Made by a program: the position numbers and the translations under genes
Part shown: one piece after another, positions 41,201 to 52,781 of the stretch
Layout: each line of letters starts with the position of its first letter
Numbering within the stretch: position 1 is the stretch's first letter
Notes under the pieces: generated by a model
The model's database searches: none
Seen by the model: the letters and a program-made list of their open reading frames with translations, nothing else
Told to the model about the DNA's origin: nothing
Assembly (NCBI GenBank): GCA_033064195.1
Contig: JARBJD010000009.1
Span: 558,001-622,000 of the forward strand
Direction: 5' to 3'
Length of the DNA stretch: 64,000 bases
DNA from: Blattamonas nauphoetae
Lineage: Eukaryota; Preaxostyla; Oxymonadida

Positions 41201-43819
41201 ATGAACACGTGTCAGTTTTCGTCCATCACTCGACAGACAAAAGGTCCAACGATTCTCTCAGCCGCGCTCTCAGCCGATCATCCAGTCACTGCTCTCGGAA
41301 CCACTTTTTCCGACTGTACCAGCGATGGAGCCGACAGATGGATTTGGTTCACTGGACAGAATGCCAAGACATTCGATCCCTCCAACTGGTTGGGAACTTT
41401 CGATCTGTCCTCACCTCGAACTGGAGTGGTTGTGGACAACGAGACAAAGGTCGGGGATGCAACTCTCAACCCGTATTCCATCGTCTACGAAATGTATCCA
41501 GCATCAGCCCAGAAAATCTTTGTCACAAGCTCCTCAGGAAATCTGGACCATCCACTCTGTGGACATTCCGTGCTTCGCTGCCACACAATCGACAGAAGCC
41601 ACGATCTGACGAAAGTGGACACAATCGAAGTGGTCGGGACAGGAAATGTGGAAGGTGTCCTCCTGGTCGGAAACGCGACTGTCGCGTTGAGTGGGCACAA
41701 TGGGCATGGAACACTGGCGATGATCGGAGTGGGGCAGGTCGTGAGTGACGATGTGGATGATCCTGGAAGGTTGATTGTATCATCTCTGATTGTTGATGTG
41801 TCTTTGAGCATGTTGTCAGACAAGAATGTGTTTGACATCGTGACGGGCTCGATTGAAATCTCTTCATCCAGTTTGGTGTCATCGAAATCAGTCGGTCTCT
41901 GCCTCATCAGCTTCACAGGAACCAAATTGACGGTATCCCACACATCAATCTCACTCAACACGACAGAATCAGGTGTACTCCTCGCAGCATCCCACGGAAT
42001 TGTTAATCTTGACACTGTGAACATCTCCTCGTCCTCCTTCGCATCCACACCGATTGTCCTGTCGGATGTCTCATCTGTGACCGTGACATCGCTAGACATG
42101 GCTGACTGCTCCGTCTCTGAACTGATCTCCGTCACAAACGCACCGTCACTGACCCTCTCCCAGTCAGACTTCGTGGGATCAACATCCACTGTCCAGCCAA
42201 CATCCAACTCAGACCTCTGTTCATGGTCTACTGGTCTGATCTCTCTCGCAAACTGCTCATCAGTCTCGGTTGTCAGTACTCGCTTCTCCTCGCTTCGTCA
42301 GGGCGCCCTCTTCATCTCAAATTCCGTAGTGACAGTCGCTGGAGGGATGTTTTCAATGAACGGTCCAGTCTCATTATCATCTGCGCCAATCCACTGGAAC
42401 ATTCGTTGTGAAGGTTCATCGAAGTTGGAGATTGAGAGTCTGAATGGAGGTGACGGTTCACAGGCACCATCTCATTGGATCTCGACCGACGAAGACTGCA
42501 TCGTGACGAAGGAGCAAGTCAATCTGGAACCGTCATTCTTCAATCCGGTGTTCTCGAAGACTGAATCGAAAAGTGTGTTTAACAAGAAAACCAAGACATA
42601 TTCCGTGTCACTCGTTGGACAGAATCTGATTCCATGTGGTCTCTTCCTGGAGTTGTTTGAGAAAACTCCAAATTCGGATGGAAAGACACATCCCATCGAA
42701 CTGATTGAGGGGAGAGCGAGCGCTATGAACGAGACGAACATCAATCTCGTCTTTGAACAGACCGAACCAGGTTTGAACGCAACATTTGAATGGAGAGGGC
42801 AGTTAGTGTATGGACGAACCAGCAAATCGGACTCTTTCCTGATCAAACAGAGTTCAGCTGACGAACGCAAAGCGCTGACCATTGAAACGATGATCTGGCT
42901 GGGCCCACTCTTTGGTGGACTTCTTCTCCTGTTCTTCGTTCTCATTGTGATCATTGTGGTGATACGAAGACGAAGGAAGCAGAAAGAAAAGGCGAATTCG
43001 AAGATGACAGACCAACAGGAACTTGATCTCACAGACAATGTGATGAAGGACGATCTTGTCTATCCGGACGATGCGCTGATGCACCAATCAACGTTCAGTC
43101 TGGAAGGATCCAACGCGAACATTCCCGTCTCGACGATCACAGACAACACAACGATCGCCAAACATCTCACCGAGCCAGCACCGACCAGTAAAGTACCAGA
43201 CGAAGAAGTTGATGTGATTGCATTTGAAGACTGCCAGACTCCAGCGAAGAGGAGAAGACACGAATCATTGTACGCCAGACTCCATGGCGAGAACAATATG
43301 GAGTTCAACCGAAAGAAGGCGAGGATGACACTTGCACGAGGGATCTGCCGTCTGACGCAAACAGAAGCGCATGCAGCAAGACTCACCACACTCTCACCAC
43401 ACACCATCCTTCTTGACACATCTGGAAACATGTTTTTCGAAATGACAACCCAAAACGACCACGGGGCTTTTTTCGGAAGTAACCCTGCTTCTCGGACAGA
43501 ACAGCCGAAAGCAGGGTTCGCAGATCAGAGATGGCAAGCACCTGAAGCACAACAGACGAACCAGAACACAAACCGGGAGAAAGCAGCAGTGTTCAGTCTC
43601 GGATTGATGCTGTGGGAGATTGAGACAGGAGAGGTTCCTCTGAAAGAGCTGGATGCTGCAAACGCGCAGCGTGTGCTCGGGCAAGGGGTGCAACTTGCGA
43701 TGGAGAATGTGAAACAGACGCAACTTGCCGACATGATTATCAAATGTATCCTTCAGAACCCGAACGACCGCCCAACACCATTCGAAGTTGTGAAAGTGCT
43801 TGAGGAAGCCGACAACTGA
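38209..43819 (+). pseudogene. Giant surface receptor copy 2, 3' part
   Basis: The receptor frame resumes right after the element and stays open for about 1869 codons. It holds further beta-helix modules, a membrane segment at about 42892-42966 followed by R-R-R-R-K, and the same pseudokinase region as copy 1 (about 43260-43810). From the second half of the ectodomain on it is near identical to copy 1. Compared with copy 1 it carries one additional module of about 1.07 kb (about 38,480-39,550), bounded on both sides by a C-S-F-S-S-C-V-C-S motif. This piece has no signal peptide, so without the 5' part it could not give a surface protein. Confidence 0.82.
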
Positions 43820-44587
43820 TCGGATAGAGGCGGGTATCTCACTCACATCATTTCAAAATTATTCATCAATGAACGTTCTCACGTCATCAGACAATCATCT
43901 TCGGAATTCCGTACCCTACTCACACACACGAACTATTCACAAAGTATTCACACACTCATCGTCGGCATGGTCGATGAACCAATCACATCATTTTCTTCTT
44001 TCTGGTCAGATTTCCTTGATGCACAGTTTGTGACATTCATGGAATTCATGGAACATCTCACAATCATTGATCTTCATTCTCAGAACACTCTTCCTTTCAC
44101 ACTTCATCTTTGCTCTGATTGTTCTCAGAGAACGAGATTGACACTTCGACCACATCGTTTCATATCAAACTGAATCACTATTCCATGTCAAAGTATTCTT
44201 CATTCTAGAAAAGCCCACATTTCACACGATTGTCCACAGATCCACAAATGTGTTCATTTTCCTCACATCATTCCCAGTTTCGATTGGTTTCTCACAGGCA
44301 AATTCAAGCGCTGAGACAGACAAGATGCGATTCTGATTAGACGTGTCAATCTGTCGTCGCATGACACATTTCACTGATTATCTTTACTCGAGCCTTCACT
44401 GGAATTGGGGATGTTGAATCTTAATCGATAATTTGACAAGTAGCGGTGAGGGTTGGGAACGAGGAGACGTTTATAACACTTGATGCGATGATTGCCTGAA
44501 TGGATGAGCGGTGGCGAGCTCGTTTTCAACAACAGCATCAATCTGAATGAATGAAGTGGATGAACAAACTCGCGTGGTTGACAAACC
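39550..44587 (+). repeat. Segmental duplication, right copy
   Basis: Partner of 24508-29545. It includes the receptor 3' half, its stop and about 770 bases of flank. Similarity fades rather than stops around 44520-44590. Confidence 0.9.
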
Positions 44588-44791
44588 GTCGACTTCAAGA
44601 GGAATAAAATAAAGCAAAGAAAACTGCATCCATCTTGTTTAGGTTCGCGTTCTGTTGGAGTGTTTTAGGGCGTAGTCGTACGAAATTACAAGAGAGCTGC
44701 GACATTGCAGCTGAACGAAGACATTAAAACACTCAAAAAATACTATCAGCGCAAAAAACTCTTCTCCATCCTTCCATTCTCAATTCACACT
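43820..44791. other. Intergenic region after receptor copy 2
   Basis: The first 770 bases repeat the flank of copy 1. From about 44540 to 44670 the sequence resembles, with many differences, the upstream region of copy 2 (29500-29580), as if a further receptor gene had once followed. The last 120 bases belong to the 3' end of the minus-strand coiled-coil gene. Confidence 0.5.
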
Positions 44792-47700
44792 TCAATCTCC
44801 ATCGAACACCATCACTTTCGTCGATGAGAGGTGCGGGAGAGCAAACTCCGTTCTTTCCGGAGCTTGAACCGTTGTGTAGTAGCCGCGTGTTCGCTTCAGA
44901 TGATTCCGTTCTTCTTCCATCCGTTCTCGTCGCTCTCGCCTTTCTTCTTCCCTTTGACTCCTCATTTTCCTCTCTCCATCGTGCCTTCTTCTGTTCCGCT
45001 CGGCAGACGAACGAAAATGACGAGAAGACACAAGAGGCCTTTCTGTCTCTTTCTGTTGTCCGATCCGAAGACGAACCACAGTCTCTGGGCTGGAGTCCGA
45101 TCGACGTGTTTGGAGAAGAACCGAATCATCCTGAACAAAATATGTTTCGTACCTGGCTGTGTCAAAATCAGTGCTGCGACGAGGTGTGTCCTTGTTCAGT
45201 GGAGAAACCTGGAGATGTTCTCTCCCATCCCGCTCTTCTCTTCCGTGCATCTCCCACAGATCCACATCCTTTCTATCAGCATTTCGAGCATCAACTGGTA
45301 GTGGCCTGTTCCTTCGTTCAATTTTGCCTCCAACCTGTCTCTTTCCGTTGTCCGGAACAGCCAACACTTCGGAGTTGATTTCGATGATGTTCGGCCTGCC
45401 TCGTCGATCCTGTTCCGGGCTCTTTGAGTGAACTTCTCTTCTCTCCCGATCAGTCTCCAGTTGTCGGTTCGTCTGCCTTCCTCCTGTCCTCATCGGAAGA
45501 GTGTTGTTAAAGTTCCGCGACGCGAACAGTTCGTTCACATCCACTGACGGTCCAACCACCCTTTCCTCGCTTGTTTCCACGACACTCGACTGTCGTGTCG
45601 ATGGAAGCGTGTCCGACATCCTCATCTGATTTGGATGTGGCCTTGCCGGAAACGACGGTGCCAACCCATTCCGATGATGCTGCGACTTCCTCGCAGGCGA
45701 ATCGCCTTTCCGGGAAGGAGACGAAGAGACTGCCAAAACACCTCCAGATTGTGGAGCTGGTTCGATTCTGTGTTGTGTGAATGGCTCAGCAAGAAACCCG
45801 CTTTCCGAATGGACCGATTGCCATTCTGACAGCGCACTGTGCTGTCTTCGCATTTCCGCTGTTTGTTGATCATCCCGGCTGTGTCGAAGTGGCTTGGGGT
45901 TGCGTGTCGATCGAGAGTCAGTTGCGGCTGAGTGGGATCCTTTTTGAAGGGTTTCATTGACGGGCAACGATAGTTGAGTTGGAGAGACGTTCTTTGGGGT
46001 TTGAGAGTTTCGTGGACTTGTTTCTGTCTTTCTGTTGGAGCTCAATCGGAATGACTGGTTCCTTTCTTCGCCATTTGGGTTTTCTCTGTCCGTTCTCCGC
46101 TGCTTATCGCGCTGGACTGATTGTTTGGTAGGGCGGGAGGAGCGTGTGGTTTCCAGTGGAGAGAATTGTGGTCCGCTTTCGTACTCGCTCTGTTCGGTCT
46201 CTTCATCGTTATTCGTCATACGACTCGTTCTTTCTTCATGTCTTCCTTTTCTATCGTCTTGCTCAGACCTCTCCTCTTCGTCAACACTCACCCTTCTTCT
46301 CCTTCGTCTTCTCCTCTCTTCCCAATACTCCTTCTCCTCATTTTCATCTTCCTCTACTCTCATACTCCTCCCTCCACTTCTCTCTTCCCAATCATCATTT
46401 CCCATCTCACCCTCAGTCCAATCTTCATCCGACGACATCATCCCCTCTCCACCTCCTTCATACCGACTCACAATCCTCTTCGGTTTCCTCCTCGAACTAT
46501 CCGGCATCTGCCTCGAAAGAGAAAGAAGTGGTGCACGGACACCTTGCTTCGGCGAGTGTCGACGCGACGACACCGTGTTTGGCGAAGTTCTTCTTCCACG
46601 AGTGACTGGACTTGACTTTCGAGATCGGTCCATCGTCCCTCCCAACGAAATGCTCGTCACAAACAGACCATCAGTGTCTGGCTTTGTGGTTCTCTCTCCC
46701 CCTGCCCAAGTGATCGCTTCCATCACTTTAGTTAAGTTGTCTCGTCGCTGTTCTTCCAGCTGGTCTCGTTTCTTCACCAGTCTGTCTCTCCTCTCCTCGT
46801 CTGCTCGCTCAATTCTGTTCAGAAACGCAACGTTCGCAAAATTCGTCGGTTTGAGCGTTGGAGAAGGCTGAACAAGAGTGGAGGATGGTGTGAGTGGCGG
46901 CGAAGTCGATGATCGTTGCATGAAGAAACTCAGGTGTGGGACAGCTGAGATATTCAAAGTTGATTGATTGGGATCTTGGGCCATCAGTTTCGCACGTGCA
47001 ACATGTGCCTGGACGAGGCCTGTTGTAAGGAGATGCCAATTGGCGATGGCTGTTTGGGAGATGAGCATTTTGTCTCGCTCGACGAGGGTTTGAATTTGTT
47101 TGAGTTGGTGTTGAGAGAGTGAATGTCTGCTCTTACTCACTATCGATCGTTCTTTCACTTGAATATCTTCTTCTTCTTCTCCTGAAGTCGGTTTCGTGCT
47201 TGTTTCATCAGGTCGTCTGATTTCTGAACTTCCCTTTGCATTATTTCCGTTTTTGAGATTGGAGTCCTTCTCCTTCTCCGTCTCTTTCACCACAACCACT
47301 TCAAATTCTGTTTGCGTTTCTTTGTCCTCTCCTTCCCATTGATTGTCTTTTCCCTTTTTCGGTGACGCTTTGAAGATTGCTTGTGTCAGTTTGGCGGCTT
47401 CTTCCTTCGATTCGACCTCTTCCTTCAGTTTCGCTATTTCATCGTCACGTTGCTTCAGAAGTTCTCTGATCTCTTCCATCTTTCGCTCAGTCTCCTCAAC
47501 TCCGCTGAATGACATCTGGATGAGTTCATATTTCGTCTTCAGCTCGTTCAATTCTTCTCGGACACCCTGTTCACGGAGTTTCAGTCTTGTCACTTGACTT
47601 CGCAACTTTTCTTCTTCCGTTGCGTCACTCAGATCAGCAGGTGTGCTTAGAGCTTCTGTGAGTCCAGGATCATTTTCTTCTGTGACATCAACTTTTACGT

Positions 47701-49132
47701 CTTCCTCTGCCTCCAGTTCGGGTTTCTTCTGATTCTCTTCCTCCAAAGTGGCGACGTATGACTGCAACTGTTCGTATTCGTGTTGGAGATCGCTCAGAGC
47801 AATCTCCTTTTGTGTGAGCTCAGATCGAAGTTCGGCTTCGTGTTCTTGTTGGGTTTCAAGGTCTTGTTGTGTAACTTGAAGGTGTTCATTCTGTTCATTC
47901 AGCTTTTTCATTTCAGATTTGTAGAATTCATGGAGTTCTTCAATACGTGCCCTGATAAATTGGTGGTTGATTTATCGAGAGAGATAATGCAAAGGGAGAG
48001 TAAAAGAATCGTGTGATGCACACTTCTGCTGATTCTCTTGGTCTCTCAATTTTCGATCGCCTTCCTTCTCCTTTTGCTTGACTAAAAGTGACATTTGTGT
48101 TATTGTCTTGTCCTTTTCTCTGTCTAGTTCCTGTATCGGAAGAGGATAAATGAATCTACACAATTCACAAATTCAACGGCTCGATGAAAGAAAGGGAGAA
48201 AAAACGACTGAAGTGCCAATTGTTGACATACAATCATTTGGATTTGGAGAGCTCGCTTCTCTTCTTCTGATTCCCTGATTATATGTGCAACCTTCTCCTT
48301 TACCTTAGCTTCGAGCATCTCAATATCATCACCTGGTCCAATTTCTTCTCCAAGAAGTTCTTGTAACCAAGCTGTTGGTTTAAAAATATCAAAGCGATCA
48401 GATTCATAGTGTTCGCTTAATTGTTGCTTTTGGTAGAGTTGTTCCTTCAGAACGAGGATCTCTTTGAAGAAAAGTGCCCTCTGTTGGTTAAGAAGAGACG
48501 TTCTCGAGTTCAATTGGTTAGCCAGAATAGATGAATGATTGTGAGTATTATCGAGTTGAGTTCGAAGGGTTCCTATGAGATTGACCACAGTTGGAGGAAG
48601 AGACTGAGGAAATGATCATGGGAAAGAGAGTAATATCAGCAAGTAGAGGGGAGAAGATACATCTTCTTCGTCTGGATCCAATTGAGGATTAACTTGTCCA
48701 TTATCCTTTTTCTGTCCAGAGGAGAAGAGGAGATCCATCTCAGAGTTGAAAATGTCAATCAGATGTTGTCCAAAAGCCCTTAAAATAACCTGGGATTCTT
48801 GAAGAAGTGTATCAATCTGAAAAAATGCAAAAAATATAGGTGATGAGTGGTGGATAGCGTTTGTGGCAAAAATGAAAAACGCCCAAACAAAAGAGAAGAA
48901 GAGTATATTTCACAGATAAACAAGAAAACTATGCCAATGCGGATGTTTCCTGAGTTGTGCAGACCTCGTGTCCAAGATAGGTTTCGTGGAATTCGTTCGA
49001 TACATCACCATCTTTAAAAAGCAAAACGAGTTGATGATCGAACTTTTGACGTGTTGATGCGAAAGTATTATTCAATCTGGCAATCCGGGATTGAAGAACA
49101 GCATCAGATGTTCCAGTGTGTGCCTGTTGCAT
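44792..49132 (-). CDS. Long coiled-coil protein with charged low-complexity tail, five exons
   Basis: Exons are 49132-48965, 48816-48661, 48603-48232, 48130-48024 and 47951-44792; introns are 148, 57, 101 and 72 bases and all phases agree, giving 1320 residues. Residues 1-110 are helical; residues about 110-480 are strongly coiled coil with heptads and many E/K/Q (for example Q-Q-D-L-E-T-Q-Q-E-H-E). A short conserved-looking helix with T-A-I-A-N-W-H-L-L lies in the middle. The remaining 700 residues are arginine/serine/glutamate-rich and probably disordered. The architecture suits a cytoskeletal, basal-body or axostyle-associated scaffold, but I recognise no specific family. Confidence 0.8.
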
Positions 49133-49361
49133 TTTGTGTGTGGTTCGATCGAATCAAATGAGTCAAAAGCACAGTTCTCCCCATGAAACCACTTAAATCT
49201 CTGATCTACATTGCACAGAACTATATTTGATGAAGTACAAAGGTATCATAATGGACTATCAATGAGGTGGAGAAGACTGAGTCTGTTTCAGCCGAGAGAC
49301 AATAAGGATGACAGAATAAGATACATAACAGATGACTAAGAAACTACACAGCTGAAATACG

Positions 49362-50195
49362 TTAAGAACAGTCCCAGTTATACATGACGCGATCAAATCG
49401 GCATGCCTTGAGATCATCTCGACTGATGAAAAAGTTAGCAATCCCAACATCTCCCCACATAATTTTCTGGTCAGAGTTAATCTGCAGCAAAAGGACATCA
49501 TGGGCTTGATATTGTTCATCGGAGCGAGGATCATCCTGAGTGAAGGCAGGATAACCTCCGAGCTTGTGACTGAAGCCTGCCTCATCCGGGAAAAGCTCCT
49601 CCGCTAGTTCATACCGTTCAAGTCCAAGTTCTGATGCTTCAGATTCAAATTGTTCTTCCCAGATTTCCCCAAATCGGTAATCATAATTCGTGAGAGGCTC
49701 CTCCAGAATAGTTCCAGGAACAATGAGATGTTCTTCTTCAAACGGAAGGTTGTCATAATTCACGACGGGGGGAGGAGTTTGAAGTTTGGATTCATCGTGC
49801 TCGATGGTCGGATGATAAACAATTCGCCAACCCTTTTGCTCTGTATAGCGATCGAAGTTTATTCCATACACATCATCATTTTTATCAATATAGATTTGGA
49901 GGATGCCTGTTGTTGGAAAGTCTGGAAGATGGGGGAGAGTTTCAAAGTTCAGTTGGGCGAGGAGGACCAGCTGTGATTCATCCCCATCAACAGACTGTTT
50001 TTCAGCGAGGTCGATCGTTGGGTATTTGAAACCGGGCGGGAGATACGGCTCTCCACCAATTTTACTATCGAGACGGCCTGTTTTCTGTGGGACAAAAGTT
50101 AACGGCAGTGCTGGAGTTTTCGTTTTTTCATCAAGATATGTTCTGATTTTTTGTAGAAAATCTGACTTCTGCTTGTCTGTTGCGGTTTCTGTCAT
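49362..50195 (-). CDS. YwqG/DUF1963 family protein
   Basis: A single exon encodes 277 residues. The family pattern is clear: S-K-I-G-G-E-P-Y-L-P-P-G-F near residue 44, L-L-A-Q-L-N-F and L-P-D-F-P-T-T-G-I-L-Q-I-Y-I near residues 78-107, H-K-L-G-G-Y-P near 210, L-L-L-Q-I-N-S-D near 236, and a C-terminal W-G-D-V-G-I-A-N-F-F-I. DUF1963 proteins are frequent in bacteria and scattered in protists; their molecular function is not established. Length and domain are complete and there is no signal peptide, so the protein is probably cytosolic. The patchy distribution suggests lateral transfer. Confidence 0.9.
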   Translation of the reverse strand: MTETATDKQKSDFLQKIRTYLDEKTKTPALPLTFVPQKTGRLDSKIGGEPYLPPGFKYPTIDLAEKQSVDGDESQLVLLAQLNFETLPHLPDFPTTGILQIYIDKNDDVYGINFDRYTEQKGWRIVYHPTIEHDESKLQTPPPVVNYDNLPFEEEHLIVPGTILEEPLTNYDYRFGEIWEEQFESEASELGLERYELAEELFPDEAGFSHKLGGYPAFTQDDPRSDEQYQAHDVLLLQINSDQKIMWGDVGIANFFISRDDLKACRFDRVMYNWDCS

Positions 50196-50385
50196 CTCGC
50201 AATTTTTCTAATGGGCATTCCCTAAATTGACTGGCTCATCGATAAACTGTGAATCCGAACTTTTTGTCTTTGATACCACGACATCTCACAGCATCCAGGT
50301 CTCTTGACCTCATGGAAACGATATTTTCAAAGCTTTTCCCTTAATTTCACTCTTTTCCGTCATCGTTCTAGCATTCCCATTCTGT

Positions 50386-52050
50386 ATGGCACACTTTGTG
50401 ACTGATTCTCCTGCTCCCCTCAGCAGTCGATTGTCACATCGTTCATCTCGTTTTATTTCTGGAATCGTGAGTTCATCACCATTCGACCAGCATGATCCGA
50501 CCTCCTCAGTTGCATGCAGTGTAGATACCATCTTTTCCCCTTACCGGATATCTCACAGTCCCATCTCTCCCACAAGTCACCCAAATTTTTATTTGGATTT
50601 GAAGATCATGCCACACCTCGCGTCGAATGATGAAGATCGAGAAAGAAAGAAAAAATTCAATCGTGAAGAAAATACATGCACTCAAATTCTCCCTTTTCTT
50701 TATGTTGGCTCGTACAAAGTGGCGAGTTGTCTCCCGATACTTTTGGATCACAACATATCTCACATCATCAACTTATCTCCTCAATCCTGCCCAAACTCTT
50801 TTCCAACACATTTCTTCTATCAGTCTTTTAACGTCTCTGATGATCCAAATGAAGATATTTTCTCCTCGTTTCCGTTATTCACCGGATTGATTGAAGACAT
50901 CAAACTCAAAAATGGAAAACTGTTAATTCACTGTCACCAAGGTGTATCACGCTCGGTAACGATTGCTATCGCGTACCTAATGTATGCAACAAGGCAGAGC
51001 TACGACATTAGCTTCCAAAAAGTTCGTACTGTTCGACCAATTGCGAGACCGAATGTGGGCTACCAAATCCAGCTTCTCCAATGGGAACATGCACTTAAGC
51101 ATGGTTTTCCACCATGTCTGTTTCGGATCACAACCTCTCCCAACCCAGAATTGACGTCTCTTCCATGTATAGTAAAGAATTTGGACGAGATCAATCATCT
51201 TAATTCAGAATTTAACTATGTCTTATGGAATCGCAACGATATCTTTATTTGGCATGGAAATGCAAGCCCATCTTCTTTGCGGGACGACTCAGCAAACTTT
51301 GGGCGAATTCTTTCCACTTTTTTCGCTGAACAGACAGATTTTCCTTTTTACCAAACTAGTCAATTCTGTCAACATTCCACTTCAGTTGATTCTCCCCGCC
51401 CTTTTCCATTCTCGAGAGACATTCCAAACTCCTTTCCTTACCCGTCCCATGATGGTACTCAAATTTCACCAAACTCTGAGAATATATCCACCAAATCTGA
51501 CAATTTTGAGCCCAAAATTATTGAAATAGATGAAGGGAATCCCAACGAACCGATATTTCTCGAAGTTCTCCATCTTGCCCAGTCTTCCTTCGATATCTCC
51601 CCAAGACAAAATCCAGAATCAAACATGGAGGATAATGACATCATGGGACAGCCAGGCTTACCAAATCGATTTCGACCACCACCGCTCATTCGTAGCGGAA
51701 GTTGGACAGAGCATATGTTTGGTGATTCACCGACAAGGTCAACAAAACAACCATCAACATCCTCTCTTCTCCACTCAAGTCTCCTTTTCCCTCCCGAATC
51801 AGCAAGTCTGCCCACCTCATCTCCTCAGATGCATACAAGGACTGGCTTGCATGTTTCGTCCACCACACACTCCATCTCGCTCGACTCCACAGATCCTCCT
51901 TTCTTTGCCGATGCTGATGTGAAACAGTCTCCCATGTCTCCCCATTCATCGTGTATGAGTTACTTCTCTGTGTTCACCCACTCTGTCCATGATGATCAGG
52001 AGCCTGATCATCTCGAATTCCAGCCCACTTCAATAAGCGAACGAACCTGA
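50386..52050 (+). CDS. Dual-specificity phosphatase with gelsolin-like segment (MKP1-like)
   Basis: A single exon encodes 554 residues. Residues about 98-240 form a DUSP catalytic domain: I-L-P-F-L-Y-V-G-S at the start, the general-acid region S-D-D-P-N-E-D, and the active-site loop H-C-H-Q-G-V-S-R-S (HCxxGxxRS intact) followed by A-Y-L-M. Residues about 268-325 read F-N-Y-V-L-W-N-R-N-D-I-F-I-W-H-G, the hallmark of a gelsolin repeat. The order DUSP then gelsolin is that of plant MAP kinase phosphatase 1. The last 220 residues are S/P-rich and probably disordered. It should dephosphorylate Tyr and Thr of MAP kinases or other substrates; the substrate is not known. Confidence 0.85.
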   Translation: MAHFVTDSPAPLSSRLSHRSSRFISGIVSSSPFDQHDPTSSVACSVDTIFSPYRISHSPISPTSHPNFYLDLKIMPHLASNDEDRERKKKFNREENTCTQILPFLYVGSYKVASCLPILLDHNISHIINLSPQSCPNSFPTHFFYQSFNVSDDPNEDIFSSFPLFTGLIEDIKLKNGKLLIHCHQGVSRSVTIAIAYLMYATRQSYDISFQKVRTVRPIARPNVGYQIQLLQWEHALKHGFPPCLFRITTSPNPELTSLPCIVKNLDEINHLNSEFNYVLWNRNDIFIWHGNASPSSLRDDSANFGRILSTFFAEQTDFPFYQTSQFCQHSTSVDSPRPFPFSRDIPNSFPYPSHDGTQISPNSENISTKSDNFEPKIIEIDEGNPNEPIFLEVLHLAQSSFDISPRQNPESNMEDNDIMGQPGLPNRFRPPPLIRSGSWTEHMFGDSPTRSTKQPSTSSLLHSSLLFPPESASLPTSSPQMHTRTGLHVSSTTHSISLDSTDPPFFADADVKQSPMSPHSSCMSYFSVFTHSVHDDQEPDHLEFQPTSISERT

Positions 52051-52781
52051 ACCACGCCCTGGCCATTTCCATTCTCACATTCCCACTTTCTGAGTGTATC
52101 AAACGATATTGGTTGATCTACACTTGTTTAACTGTCTTTTGAACTCCAACGTGTATACGGTTGTCTTTCTAGAATCTTCTCTCATTTCGGTATCAAGTAA
52201 ACATTTTGTTGAGGCACTGACATTCTATTCTTCGAAATTATCGTGATTTATTCTTGTTTGAGCCTGTTCAGGAGTTATTCTTGTCATTTTCATCACATCC
52301 TGTGTCCACTTGGGATCAATTATTGAATTGGGTGCTTTTTTATGAGGTGTCCACAAACTTGTTTTAAGGGTTGATCATTCTTCTATCAATCTTTCCCTCT
52401 TTGACTAAAACACACATTTATCATTTCGTTGAAGACATTGATTGAATTGTTGTTTCTTTAACCTCTATTTACTGTTCAACATCGACTATTGAAACGAAGA
52501 CATGATCGACAAAGACAAGCTCTAGGACGAAAGACTGAAAATGATTTCCCTCCATCTCACTTAAAATCTTTCTTTCATGCAATTTTTCTAAAAATCAATG
52601 TTTGAGAGGTGTTTCGTCCCAATTGGACATATCATAGAAAATCTCCCAATTGCTGTGCTATGCGGTGAGAAGTGATTAATTAATTTTCTCATCTAACACA
52701 TTCTGTGTGACATACAAGATCTCTCTGAGAAATGAACTAAAATGACGAAGTCGGAAATAATCAGGTGTATCTCGACTTTTC
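52051..52781. other. Convergent intergenic region, AT-rich
   Basis: About 730 bases separate the ends of the phosphatase and ABC transporter genes. The sequence is AT-richer than its neighbours and holds only tiny frames. I see no repeat, RNA gene or conserved coding segment. Confidence 0.5.

Noticed and set aside
46035-46871. Plus-strand serine-rich frame opposite the coiled-coil gene
   Set aside because: It is the antisense of an arginine/glutamate-rich coding region in an exon whose phases are consistent on the minus strand.
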